Shown here: positions 16,919 to 24,562 of the stretch, piece after piece
Layout of the letters: the number at the start of each line of letters is the position of its first letter
Position numbering within the stretch: position 1 is the first letter of the stretch
NCBI GenBank assembly: GCA_023439185.1
Contig: JAEXOR010000047.1
Location: 1 to 36,225, forward strand
Reading direction: 5' to 3'
From: Bacillota bacterium
GTDB lineage: Bacteria > Bacillota > Desulfotomaculia > Desulfotomaculales > Desulfallaceae
Length of the DNA stretch: 36,225 nt
The notes under the pieces: generated by a model
What the model was told of the DNA's origin: nothing
Seen by the model: only the letters and a program-made list of their open reading frames with translations
The model's database searches: none
Program-made: the position numbers and the translations under genes

Positions 16919-18628
16919 TTATATAACTTTACCGTAAGCCAGTAAGCTACCAAACTTCCTTGGCAATTCCTCCAAGTTGTCAATAAACTGCACCTGGTTG
17001 CCATATTCTTTCCTTAAAGCGTCCTTATTGTCTTGCTTACACCCAAAACCCAGCGTCATTAAACGTATTTTCTTTTTCCTGCAGTAATCAATGGCGTACT
17101 TTACATCACTGCCCCAGTTGGAGGCGCCATCTGTTATATGTATAATGAAGGGGCATTTGTTCTTGTTTCTTTTCAGCATCATGGCTGTAGCGATAATCGC
17201 CTCGCCCGAAGCCGTCTTACCCCGGGGAGGTACCGTAAACAGTTCGCCTTTTTTTGGGGAGAGTTCTGTTAAATCGCATTTTCCCTTAGAATCGTTATAG
17301 GCAAAAACCCTGGTATTTTTATTATATTCAATTAAAACTTTATAAAGTGTGGCATAAACCGTTTGAATAGTCTCCCATTTTAGCTCACCCATTGATCCCG
17401 AAGCATCAATAACAAGGATAACGTCATTGGACATCTCGTATTTTATCTTTTTATGCATAAATACATTTCCGGTAACCGGTACCCTGTACAAACGCCTTGT
17501 ATCAATCTTCCCACTACTCATACCACGTCTGGTAGTTTTTCTTTTTTCAGCATGCGCCCTTAAAACGGCTTGCAATCTGTAAAGAAGTTGCTCATCATGA
17601 TTACACTTGAGCGGTAGGACAATATCATTAACAACTATCGGCACTACGTCATCATCACATATAACCTTGACGGCATCGGTAAAATCCATTGTCTTCTTTT
17701 TTAAATGAGCTCTGATTTCTTCACCCATGGGTGTTATGATTGGTTTCTCCGCTTTCTCCGCAACACCAGCATGTTCAATATCACCAGGCCTATTGATCAT
17801 AAAAAGCAGGTCCCACTCACTGGCCGCCCAAAACAGGGTATAACTATATAGCTCTTCCCATATTCCAAAATAAAGATTGGCCCTGTATTCGCAACGGTCA
17901 ACAACACTGTGTATCTTCGGGCATTCTTCAATCAAAGCCGGGATAATCGAATTTAGCAGGCCCAGAGGCTTTGCATAATACTGCTCCAAGTTATCGCTAA
18001 TAATCCCATACGCTTCATTTTTGAATATTTCTTTGTGTTTGGCGCCGCTAAGATCAGCAGCCATAAGCCACCAAAAGTATAGCAATTCATCAAACGAAGG
18101 CGGCAGGTTAAACGATAAGGCTGCTCTTTCAAATTTATAATTACGTTGTTTTTCGGCATATAATCCTAAAACAGAGCGGTTTGCCACCAAATCCACATAT
18201 ATTCGCTCAGCCATCTCTATATACAGTTTAAATTTATTCATCAGCAGTGGCGACACTTTCCCTATTCGCTGCATAGCCAGCTCTCTCACCCATTCGCACC
18301 ACTCCACGCGCTGATATGCTTCATGGACTGCAATGCCAACAGCTATGTCGGTTTTATTCGCGGGAACAGGGTACTTTCCCGATACCAAAGAAGTGTTTAA
18401 AACGATATTATTTGACTCGGCGGGGTTATCCATCCCGGACCAGACAATGTTACCCACATTGCGGCCTATGAAGCTGGATATTTTAAGGAGTGCATCTAAC
18501 AGATGGGCTAGTTCCAAGGATTCCACAGGGGATTTATTCCGTCGCCAAAACTCGGAAACACCCTCTTCGCCAGGTACCAAAAAAGTCTTGATCACATTTA
18601 CCGGTTGATTGTTTTGGCCGGATAGCAT
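16919..18628 (-). CDS. VWA-domain protein paired with the MoxR ATPase
   Basis: A 569-residue protein with a C-terminal von Willebrand A domain. The metal-adhesion motif DASGSMG is at 408-414, a conserved Thr in RGKTASGE near 473, and ITDGASN near 498-504. Residues 1-390 are helical and match the layout of the VWMX (large VWA metallopeptidase-like) proteins that act with MoxR ATPases. Such ATPase/VWA pairs (NorQ/NorD, CbbQ/CbbO) mature or reactivate metal or cofactor enzymes. It follows the ATPase by 65 bases. The likely client is the glycyl radical synthase or its iron-sulfur subunits. This is inferred from position; the protein itself has no signature for the client. Confidence 0.8.
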   Translation of the reverse strand: MLSGQNNQPVNVIKTFLVPGEEGVSEFWRRNKSPVESLELAHLLDALLKISSFIGRNVGNIVWSGMDNPAESNNIVLNTSLVSGKYPVPANKTDIAVGIAVHEAYQRVEWCEWVRELAMQRIGKVSPLLMNKFKLYIEMAERIYVDLVANRSVLGLYAEKQRNYKFERAALSFNLPPSFDELLYFWWLMAADLSGAKHKEIFKNEAYGIISDNLEQYYAKPLGLLNSIIPALIEECPKIHSVVDRCEYRANLYFGIWEELYSYTLFWAASEWDLLFMINRPGDIEHAGVAEKAEKPIITPMGEEIRAHLKKKTMDFTDAVKVICDDDVVPIVVNDIVLPLKCNHDEQLLYRLQAVLRAHAEKRKTTRRGMSSGKIDTRRLYRVPVTGNVFMHKKIKYEMSNDVILVIDASGSMGELKWETIQTVYATLYKVLIEYNKNTRVFAYNDSKGKCDLTELSPKKGELFTVPPRGKTASGEAIIATAMMLKRNKNKCPFIIHITDGASNWGSDVKYAIDYCRKKKIRLMTLGFGCKQDNKDALRKEYGNQVQFIDNLEELPRKFGSLLAYGKVI

Positions 18629-18693
18629 TGTTTTTTTGCACTCCTTTCACATACTTGCTCATTACAATCTTAACCCCGCATTTTAACTGGCCG

Positions 18694-19548
18694 TCAGTCC
18701 CTGGTAAACAGTACGTATGCGCTGGTATTTTCAGCTTCAGTGTATTTTTTTTCAAGATGAAGAGTTAAAAGAATGGACTCCAGATACTCCTTGGTCGTTT
18801 GCATACTGAATATTATGGCCTCTCTTATAGTGGCCCCGGCTGCCACCAGTTCCGCAATCATCAAACTGGTTCTGGTGGAGACATCCATGGGCAATTCTGA
18901 ATGCCCTCTCAATTTATTCACTATCTCTATAATTTCACGGGATTTTTCCCTGTTAATACCTGTTTTTTGAGTTAAAACCTCAACTTCCACATCTTCCGGT
19001 ATATAATCCATCAACACCGTATAGAATCGGTCCCTTAAGGCGGGGTCCAGCATTTCAGTCCCAATAAATTCCTCTCCTTCGTTCATTGTGGCAAAGAAGG
19101 TAACCCCACCAGCAACTTTTAGCAACCCCAATTCATCCATCCAAACCTGCCTGTCTTCAGCAAGCAATGAAAACAGCATATTCAAGGCCTTGGGATGTTC
19201 GGGCCTGTTAATTTCCTCAAGATGGATAACGCAATGGGGCGTCTGAATAGCTTCAGGGAATAAATAAGGACGATAGCTCGTTTCACCCTCTTTAAGCACA
19301 TATTCACCAAACAGCTGACCGGGTTCCGCTAAAATACCGATCTGGAAACTGGCCATGGGGAGGTTATAAACAGCAGCAAATTGACGGACCAGAGAAGACT
19401 TGCCGCAACCCTGCTTTCCTGTAACCAATACATTAACCGGGTGTTTATCGGAGATTATTTTTATTTTATCAATCATATCCCTGGTTTCCTTGCTAATATA
19501 AAAAAACGGATCTTGCTCGGGAATTAAAATGTTATTATTAATGTTCAT
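18694..19548 (-). CDS. bssE: MoxR-family AAA+ ATPase, BssE-like
   Basis: A 284-residue AAA+ ATPase of the MoxR/CbbQ/NorQ type. Seen: Walker A VTGKQGCGKSSLV, Walker B CVIHLEEINRPE, sensor GVTFFATMNEG and the arginine-rich DPALRDRF. The start at 19548 was chosen because AAAAGGAG lies ten bases upstream; an in-frame GTG at 19608 has no ribosome binding site. BssE is a constant partner of benzylsuccinate synthase operons and probably works as a chaperone for the enzyme. It follows the activase gene and precedes the VWA gene, the usual order for ATPase/VWA pairs. Confidence 0.85.
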   Translation of the reverse strand: MNINNNILIPEQDPFFYISKETRDMIDKIKIISDKHPVNVLVTGKQGCGKSSLVRQFAAVYNLPMASFQIGILAEPGQLFGEYVLKEGETSYRPYLFPEAIQTPHCVIHLEEINRPEHPKALNMLFSLLAEDRQVWMDELGLLKVAGGVTFFATMNEGEEFIGTEMLDPALRDRFYTVLMDYIPEDVEVEVLTQKTGINREKSREIIEIVNKLRGHSELPMDVSTRTSLMIAELVAAGATIREAIIFSMQTTKEYLESILLTLHLEKKYTEAENTSAYVLFTRD

Positions 19549-19613
19549 TATGCATGCACTCCTTTTGGGGCAATTATGAAGAAAAAGTAAACACCCTGTT
19601 TTTACCACTGATT

Positions 19614-20552
19614 TTACTGAATTGTCACTCCCCCAATTGAAGTTTTAGCAACATTTTTTAATATCTCAATAAATTCTTCTACTTCTTCCTTTTCCATATT
19701 GGCTATGCCTTTGTAATTGTATTTTTTATCCAACTGCTTATGTTTTCTTTCACCAAAGTTATGGAAAGGAAGCAAATCAACCGCTTCCACCTGGCGATCC
19801 AAAGTTTCAAGAAATTCAACCATTATTTTAAAATTATGAACTTCATTATTAAACCCGGGAATTACCGGAACACGAATGATTACTTTCTTGCTAAGGTTAA
19901 CCAGCTTTCGAAGGTTGTCATGGATAATATGATTAGGTACGCCTACTACTGTTTGATGCTTCAAAATATTCATGTGCTTTAAGTCATACAAAAATAAATC
20001 AACATATTCAGCTAATTTGTTTAAATGTTCCCAACTGCCAAACCCGCTGGTTTCCACGGCAACATGAACATATTTTTTTTTGAGTTGCCGCGCCAGCTCC
20101 AAGGTGAATTCCGGGAATAACAGCGGTTCCCCTCCACTTATGGTTACTCCCCCGCCCGATTTCCTGTAAAAAGGCATATCACTTACCGCTTCCCTGATAA
20201 TTTGTTCCATGGTCAAGGCTTCTCCAACCTGCTCCAGAGCCCCGGTGGGACATTCTATAACACATTTCATACACTGTGAGCATTTATCCCGGTCCCTTTG
20301 GGGCGGACTGCCATTAGACCCGGGTAGTGTAATCGCATTTTCGGGGCAAACCATGGCGCATTTCCCACACCGTTCACATTTATCCACATGAAAGTACAAT
20401 CCCATTTGGGTTGATATATTCTCCGGGTTATGGCACCATGGACAATGCAAAGGACATCCTTTAATAAACACCACCGTCCTAATCCCGGGGCCATCATCCA
20501 GCGAATACCGTTGTATATTGGTTATTAAAGGAAACTTTACTTGAGGTTCCAT
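19614..20552 (-). CDS. bssD: Radical-SAM glycyl radical enzyme activase, BssD-like
   Basis: A 312-residue activase that installs the glycyl radical on the synthase by reductive cleavage of S-adenosylmethionine. Seen: the radical-SAM motif Cys33-x3-Cys37-x2-Cys40 in GCPLHCPWCHNPE, then two ferredoxin-type [4Fe-4S] motifs at Cys59/62/65/69 and Cys91/94/97/101, typical of activases for larger glycyl radical enzymes, and GGGVTISGGEPLL. It lies 95 bases after the last small subunit gene, behind a terminator-like hairpin, so it is probably made in lower amounts than the subunits. In Thauera and Aromatoleum the activase gene comes first; here it comes after the subunits. Confidence 0.93.
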   Translation of the reverse strand: MEPQVKFPLITNIQRYSLDDGPGIRTVVFIKGCPLHCPWCHNPENISTQMGLYFHVDKCERCGKCAMVCPENAITLPGSNGSPPQRDRDKCSQCMKCVIECPTGALEQVGEALTMEQIIREAVSDMPFYRKSGGGVTISGGEPLLFPEFTLELARQLKKKYVHVAVETSGFGSWEHLNKLAEYVDLFLYDLKHMNILKHQTVVGVPNHIIHDNLRKLVNLSKKVIIRVPVIPGFNNEVHNFKIMVEFLETLDRQVEAVDLLPFHNFGERKHKQLDKKYNYKGIANMEKEEVEEFIEILKNVAKTSIGGVTIQ

Positions 20553-20582
20553 GATTTCTCCCTCCCGTTTATTTATGCGGCT

Positions 20583-20606
20583 AAAAAAAAAGGGGAGGTT
20601 ATCCCC
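20583..20606 (-). terminator. Intra-operon terminator/attenuator before the activase gene
   Basis: On the minus strand GGGGA and TCCCC form a five-base-pair stem around a five-base loop (20592-20606), followed at once by nine U. It lies between the fourth small subunit gene and the activase gene and probably reduces transcription of the activase and chaperones. Confidence 0.65.
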
Positions 20607-20647
20607 GCATTCCCAACTTTAATTAAGCATAAAGGATTTTATTTTCC

Positions 20648-20845
20648 TTAAACCATTTCCCTGAAGGTCATTTTACCTGTTTCAAATTTATCGCAGGCTT
20701 TATCACTCATATTTACCACGTGTTTTGCTATTGCCGTCTGATTTGCTTGTGTATCGGCAAGCTTAATCCTATTGTTGGTACATATACCTTTCATGGGGTT
20801 CACAGCATGAACCATTACCCATTTGCATTCTTCACATATTGCCAT
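20648..20845 (-). CDS. Extra small cysteine-rich subunit, gamma-like
   Basis: A 65-residue protein with Cys4-x2-Cys7, Cys22 and Cys51. This spacing (CxxC, a central C preceded by G-x, and a late C followed by x-x-F) mirrors BssC in the same operon (Cys4, Cys7, Cys27, Cys53), so it probably also binds one [4Fe-4S] cluster. It is not a second copy at the sequence level beyond this pattern. Classical benzylsuccinate synthases have only three subunits; alkylsuccinate synthase operons (mas) do carry an additional small protein. AGGAGG lies nine bases before the ATG. It begins 67 bases after bssB. Likely an additional subunit or a scaffold for cluster delivery. Confidence 0.75.
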   Translation of the reverse strand: MAICEECKWVMVHAVNPMKGICTNNRIKLADTQANQTAIAKHVVNMSDKACDKFETGKMTFREMV

Positions 20846-20912
20846 TTATTTAAGCCTCCTGTATTTTTGAATGTGGATTTTTAAAAGATATTTTCCCCCA
20901 TACAGTTATTAA

Positions 20913-21095
20913 TCAACTATCAGCTTTCTGTTTCTGCTTCTCTTCCCACAATTCTTCCATTAGAGGGTTACATGCATTAGTGGCTCCGCATACGGGACAG
21001 GTTCTTAAGTGTTGCCCCGTACAGCAGCCAAGCGACATACTTGCCCGCTTGAACTTCACCATATCATCTTCGTATCCACATTTAATGCATTTCAA
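20913..21095 (-). CDS. bssB: Small zinc-ribbon-like subunit, BssB-like (beta)
   Basis: A 60-residue protein with Cys3-x2-Cys6, a Cys24-Cys25 pair, Cys33-x2-Cys36 and Cys42. The two CxxC knuckles (CIKCG and CPVCG) around a GCCTG centre agree with the beta subunit of benzylsuccinate synthase, which carries a [4Fe-4S] cluster and covers the substrate channel of the large subunit. The start is TTG at 21095 with GGAGG seven bases upstream. It follows bssA, as in the classical order C-A-B. It is shorter than the proteobacterial protein (about 75-80 residues). Confidence 0.8.
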   Translation of the reverse strand: MKCIKCGYEDDMVKFKRASMSLGCCTGQHLRTCPVCGATNACNPLMEELWEEKQKQKADS

Positions 21096-21143
21096 ACTAA
21101 AATCCTCCTATTATTATGATTAAACAATTTGGAGAATAGAGGT

Positions 21144-21180
21144 CCCGGGTTAGGCTTGGGGTCGCCACGCCAAACCCGGG
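21144..21180 (-). other. Strong RNA hairpin between bssA and bssB
   Basis: CCCGGGTT (21144-21151) pairs with AACCCGGG (21173-21180). After an A-A mismatch three more pairs (GGC/GCC) extend the stem to eleven pairs with a 13-base loop. No U run follows on the minus strand, so it is more likely an mRNA processing or 3'-end-stabilising structure that sets the alpha-to-beta ratio than a terminator. Confidence 0.65.
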
Positions 21181-21197
21181 TATAATCCTGAATTTAT

Positions 21198-23630
21198 TTA
21201 TTGAGCAACTCCAAATGATTGCTCGGTCCGGGCAATAATAGTATCCTGAGCGTATCTGGACAAATCAACGAAACGGGCGCTGAATCCGGCAACCCTAACA
21301 ATCAGGTCGGGATATTTTTCAGGTTCTTCTTGGGCAGCCTGCAATTCCTTGGTGCTGGCAACGTTAAACTGCACATGATCTAAATCCAGGTCGTACCAAG
21401 TGTCCATGTAATCAAGCCAGAGGTCGAATCCTCTTTCACTTCTCATTTGCTCTGCGGATAGCCGCTGATTCAACAGCATGCCCTTGAATTTTCTGGCATT
21501 TATTTTTGAAACTGACTTGAGCACGGCAGTAGGTCCTTTCTTATCCATGCCCATGTAAGGAGAACATCCGCCGTCGTCCGCAGCCTCGCCGTGCAGCCGG
21601 CCGTTGGGGGTGGCCCCTATTTTCGAACCCACTGTAATGTAATGGCCCACGGACTGCCCCAGGGGCATCGGGGCGACACCGGAATACATTTTAACTTTAG
21701 AGAATTCTTCAGCCAGCATGTCGTAAAACTTAACGGTTATTTCATCCGCATAGGGATCATCATTGCCCCACTTGGTTACGTTTACAAATTCCCGCCGCAT
21801 TTCCTCATACCCCTGCCAGTTGGCCCGTAAAGCCGTCAACAGTTCTTTCATGGTGTACTTATTGTCGTCAAATACCAACTTTTTCACGGCAATCAGGGAG
21901 TCAGAGGCAGTTGTATTCAATATTATATTGTGCCAGGGGTTGGGCAGCTCGACAAGCCCCGAGGCGTCTTTGCCGAATTCCACACAACCGTCGTCAATGC
22001 TGGAAACAAACGGTATTTGCAAGTAGTGTTGCTCTATCGTCCTGCATATGTCTTTGCCCTTTATAGCCAAGCTAAGGCCGTATTGGATCTGTTTGGCGAA
22101 AGCTTCCCAAAGTTGCTCAAATGTTTCGAATTCCTCGGCATTCCCTGTTTCCGGACCTTGTTGAATATTGGCAAATGTGGGATCAAAACCGTTATAAAGC
22201 GCTATTTCAAAGCACTTGGCGACAAATAAACTTCCGCCCCCTTCGGTTCTGCACTTTTGTGTCGCTCTTCTACCGGCCACACCGGGCGACATGCACAGCA
22301 CCAGGAGCCAATCCCGGGCTTGTTCAGGGGTCGCGCCCCACGTTAACAACTGGCTGTAGTTCACATCCTCATGTTTGATTGACGGATAGCCAAGCCCGGC
22401 CGCAATGCAATCAAAAATACGCTTCTTAGTTTCCATTCTTCCCTTGGGATGCCACCGGAACGCGATTGATGGTTCAGTTGTCCTGACACTTAACGCCGCG
22501 TCAAGTATAACATCCGTCATATCATTACACGCGTCACTTCCATCTGGCTTTAAGCCGCCCAAGGTGAGAATGAACAAGTCATTTGACCCCGGAAAAGCTT
22601 CCCGGTGCCCCCTATCTTTACAGCTTCCATGTTCAGAGATTTTAAGCCTTTCACATTCCACGAGTTCCTGAGCCTCATCCCTGGTCATGGGCTGAAATGA
22701 CTTATCTTCCACGCTAACCTTGTAATAAGGATAAAGCAGCTTGTCTTCCAACTGTGCATATCCGCTGGCGTAACGTTCCAGGCCGTGGGCGACCAAAAAT
22801 ACAAACCACTTGCTCTGCATGGCGTCCTTTAGGCCTTTCGCCGGCTCCGCGGGCATTCTATAGCAGATATCGGCAATTTCCATAAGCTCTTTTTTTCTAA
22901 CCGGGTCAGTTTCAAAGTTTTCCGCAATTATCCTGACCAGCCTGGCATGTCTTCTGGCCCAGGCAATCACAGCCTCGTCGGCAATAATCATAGCCCGCCA
23001 GTTGTTAATCTTCTCAAGTAATGGCAGGTTTTCAGTGGCATCCCAGGGCATTGCTTGAAGTTTCGCCATCGCCTCATCCACTTTGCCCTGGATTATTTCA
23101 ATTCTTTTAAGCAAACCGTCCTCCAGTACAGTTTCGTATGGCGGCACAATGCTGTTGAATCCTGTTACAAACGCAGGACCTTCAACCGTACTGAATTGAT
23201 AAGCACGTTCCAATTCTTCCGGCGTATAATAAGCTTCTCCTTTACGCTGCAACGTATATGGTTCCCAATATTTACAAATTTCCATGGTCTCTTCTTTTAC
23301 TTCGTCCGGGCAGTACTTGCTTTTAGCCAAATCAAAGGTAACAAAAAAGCTTAATTCGGGATACAAGGGTATTGCCTCCGGGTGCTCCACATGATCCCCA
23401 ACAATTAGCTCGTCTTCCTGAACGATTAGAGTTATATTATTTAAGATGTTGGCCAGCCCTTTTGCTCTTCTTATAACTCTCGGATCACCTACGGTTTTTT
23501 TGTATGATTCGGTGATCAGCCTGGCCCGCTCAATTCCAGTCCTTACGGTTTCATCTACAAATTCACCCGCGGAAGTATGCTTCCAACGGCACCTTGCTTT
23601 GAGCCTTTTAGTCCTTTCCGTTATAGGCAT
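21198..23630 (-). CDS. bssA: Fumarate-adding glycyl radical synthase, large subunit, BssA-like
   Basis: An 810-residue glycyl radical enzyme. It adds the methyl carbon of an aromatic hydrocarbon to fumarate. Seen: catalytic Cys446 in LCMSPG, fumarate-binding Arg461 fifteen residues later as in Thauera BSS (Cys493/Arg508), WHN with Trp566, Gln659 in PLGQSVG, and the radical Gly782 in RVAGFSARF, 28 residues before the end. The N-terminus is about 38 residues shorter than in Thauera BSS. Compared by eye with that enzyme, pocket residues Phe385, Leu391, Leu492, Ile617 and Val709 are kept, but Tyr197, Ile384 and Leu711 are Phe158, Ala345 and His663. The substrate could therefore be a larger or oxygen-bearing aromatic. 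AAAGGAGGG precedes the ATG. Confidence is high for the family and low for the substrate. Confidence 0.95.
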   Translation of the reverse strand: MPITERTKRLKARCRWKHTSAGEFVDETVRTGIERARLITESYKKTVGDPRVIRRAKGLANILNNITLIVQEDELIVGDHVEHPEAIPLYPELSFFVTFDLAKSKYCPDEVKEETMEICKYWEPYTLQRKGEAYYTPEELERAYQFSTVEGPAFVTGFNSIVPPYETVLEDGLLKRIEIIQGKVDEAMAKLQAMPWDATENLPLLEKINNWRAMIIADEAVIAWARRHARLVRIIAENFETDPVRKKELMEIADICYRMPAEPAKGLKDAMQSKWFVFLVAHGLERYASGYAQLEDKLLYPYYKVSVEDKSFQPMTRDEAQELVECERLKISEHGSCKDRGHREAFPGSNDLFILTLGGLKPDGSDACNDMTDVILDAALSVRTTEPSIAFRWHPKGRMETKKRIFDCIAAGLGYPSIKHEDVNYSQLLTWGATPEQARDWLLVLCMSPGVAGRRATQKCRTEGGGSLFVAKCFEIALYNGFDPTFANIQQGPETGNAEEFETFEQLWEAFAKQIQYGLSLAIKGKDICRTIEQHYLQIPFVSSIDDGCVEFGKDASGLVELPNPWHNIILNTTASDSLIAVKKLVFDDNKYTMKELLTALRANWQGYEEMRREFVNVTKWGNDDPYADEITVKFYDMLAEEFSKVKMYSGVAPMPLGQSVGHYITVGSKIGATPNGRLHGEAADDGGCSPYMGMDKKGPTAVLKSVSKINARKFKGMLLNQRLSAEQMRSERGFDLWLDYMDTWYDLDLDHVQFNVASTKELQAAQEEPEKYPDLIVRVAGFSARFVDLSRYAQDTIIARTEQSFGVAQ

Positions 23631-23662
23631 CCCAATACCCTCCTTTTCTTAAATTTGGGCCT

Positions 23663-23851
23663 TTAATTGGCCAGTTTTTGAATAAAGAATTTGCATTTAT
23701 CTGTCGCCATATCGCCCATAACCGGTTTGGACAACCAATACTTGCCCTTTTGATCCTTTTCTTCGCGCACACAATCACCTTTGCCGGGTTCAAAATCATC
23801 CGCGTTTTCAGGGATAGCGAAAAAAGCTTTGCACTCCGCACAGGTAGACAC
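23663..23851 (-). CDS. bssC: Small iron-sulfur subunit, BssC-like (gamma)
   Basis: A 62-residue protein with Cys4, Cys7, Cys27 and Cys53 and the blocks ENADDFEPGKGDCVRE and KGKYWLSKPV, both characteristic of the gamma subunit of benzylsuccinate synthase. Family members carry a high-potential-type [4Fe-4S] cluster and are needed for a stable large subunit. The start is GTG at 23851, with AGGGGTGA just upstream. The frame is open up to 23944, but a start there would overlap the sigma-54 promoter (23940-23954) and cannot be right. First gene of the bss operon; bssA begins 32 bases later. Confidence 0.9.
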   Translation of the reverse strand: MSTCAECKAFFAIPENADDFEPGKGDCVREEKDQKGKYWLSKPVMGDMATDKCKFFIQKLAN

Positions 23852-23939
23852 AATATCACCCCTTCGTTTTTTATTAAATCCTTCCGCCTTAAACAGACAG
23901 CTGAATTTTTTTTGAGAATTTTCTGATTTTAATAATTGT

Positions 23940-23954
23940 TGCAAATATTGTGCC
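23940..23954 (-). promoter_or_regulatory. Sigma-54 promoter of the bss operon
   Basis: On the minus strand these bases read GGCACAATATTTGCA, with GG and GC ten bases apart. The fifteen bases are identical to the core in front of bbsA. Transcription would start near 23928, about 77 bases before the GTG of bssC. Confidence 0.92.
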
Positions 23955-24028
23955 TAGTTTGCTTCTTTTTTTAAAGCTACTTAAAACCTGATATTGAATG
24001 ACACCAGGCTTGTATTGCTCCAATAGCA

Positions 24029-24086
24029 GTTCAACCATGAATACAAGAATTTCACCATTGAACGATCTTGAATTTCATAATTGAAA
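24029..24086. promoter_or_regulatory. Three activator dyads TTTCA-N4-TGAAA upstream of bss
   Basis: Sites at 24029-24042 (GTTCA-ACCA-TGAAT, weak), 24050-24063 (TTTCA-CCAT-TGAAC, one mismatch) and 24073-24086 (TTTCA-TAAT-TGAAA, perfect) start 21 and 23 bases apart. They lie 75-145 bp upstream of the bss sigma-54 promoter, the normal place for enhancer sites. The perfect one is identical to the site at 9129-9142. Confidence 0.8.
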
Positions 24087-24103
24087 TTATAAGCCTTTAA
24101 TAT

Positions 24104-24118
24104 TGCATTGACAATGCA
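24104..24118. repeat. 15-bp palindrome in the bss/coat intergenic region
   Basis: TGCATTG and CAATGCA flank a single central A. It differs from the TTTCA-N4-TGAAA dyads and could be an operator for the coat genes or for a second regulator. No protein can be assigned. The rest of 24119-24276 is AT-rich leader with no clear promoter match. Confidence 0.35.
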
Positions 24119-24276
24119 CTGCTAAATTATCATGCTTGTCCGCACCTTCTATTTAAAAATAGCATGACCTGCGATTATTGCCTAGTAAGAATCTTTAAAA
24201 ACCGAACTTTCATGCATAGCCGAACTGTGCCAAGGAACAATATACATGAGGCCAAAAAGAAAGGAGTGATTGCTTA

Positions 24277-24549
24277 ATGTATCAAACCAACCAGCAGCAA
24301 ATGGGACAGCAAATGGGACAGCAAATCATGCCCGAGCCGCCCAACAACATGATCAGCACCAAGGACCATCTCTACCTTACCGACGCCCTGTCCTGGGAAC
24401 TGGGGGCTATGAAGATGATGCACCACGCCGCCATGAACTGCGCCGACCCGGAAATCAGCGATTTCCTGAACCGGGCGGGGCAAATGCACCAGGCTCACTA
24501 CCTGCAATTGCTGACCCATTTGAATCCGGCCAACGCCGTTAATATGTAA
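24277..24549 (+). CDS. Small CotF-like spore coat protein
   Basis: A 90-residue protein with a glutamine-rich start (QQQMGQQMGQQ) and a helical remainder (KDHLYLTDALSWELGAMKMM, then SDFLNRAGQMHQAHY). It resembles the short CotF-type coat proteins of endospore-forming Firmicutes, found in the spore coat and made late in sporulation. AAAGGAG precedes the ATG. The next coat gene starts 13 bases after its stop, so the two form an operon. It marks the organism as a spore-former. Confidence 0.78.
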   Translation: MYQTNQQQMGQQMGQQIMPEPPNNMISTKDHLYLTDALSWELGAMKMMHHAAMNCADPEISDFLNRAGQMHQAHYLQLLTHLNPANAVNM

Positions 24550-24562
24550 GGAGGGAAATAAC

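Noticed and set aside
21198..23630. Pyruvate formate-lyase or hydroxyphenylacetate decarboxylase
   Set aside because: There is no Cys-Cys active site as in pyruvate formate-lyase. The LCMSPG with Arg at +15, the GQSVG block and the BssC-type partner fit fumarate-adding enzymes.
24212..24229. Third sigma-54 promoter (TGCATAGCCGAACTGTGCC)
   Set aside because: GG and GC are not ten bases apart, so it does not fit the sigma-54 spacing.
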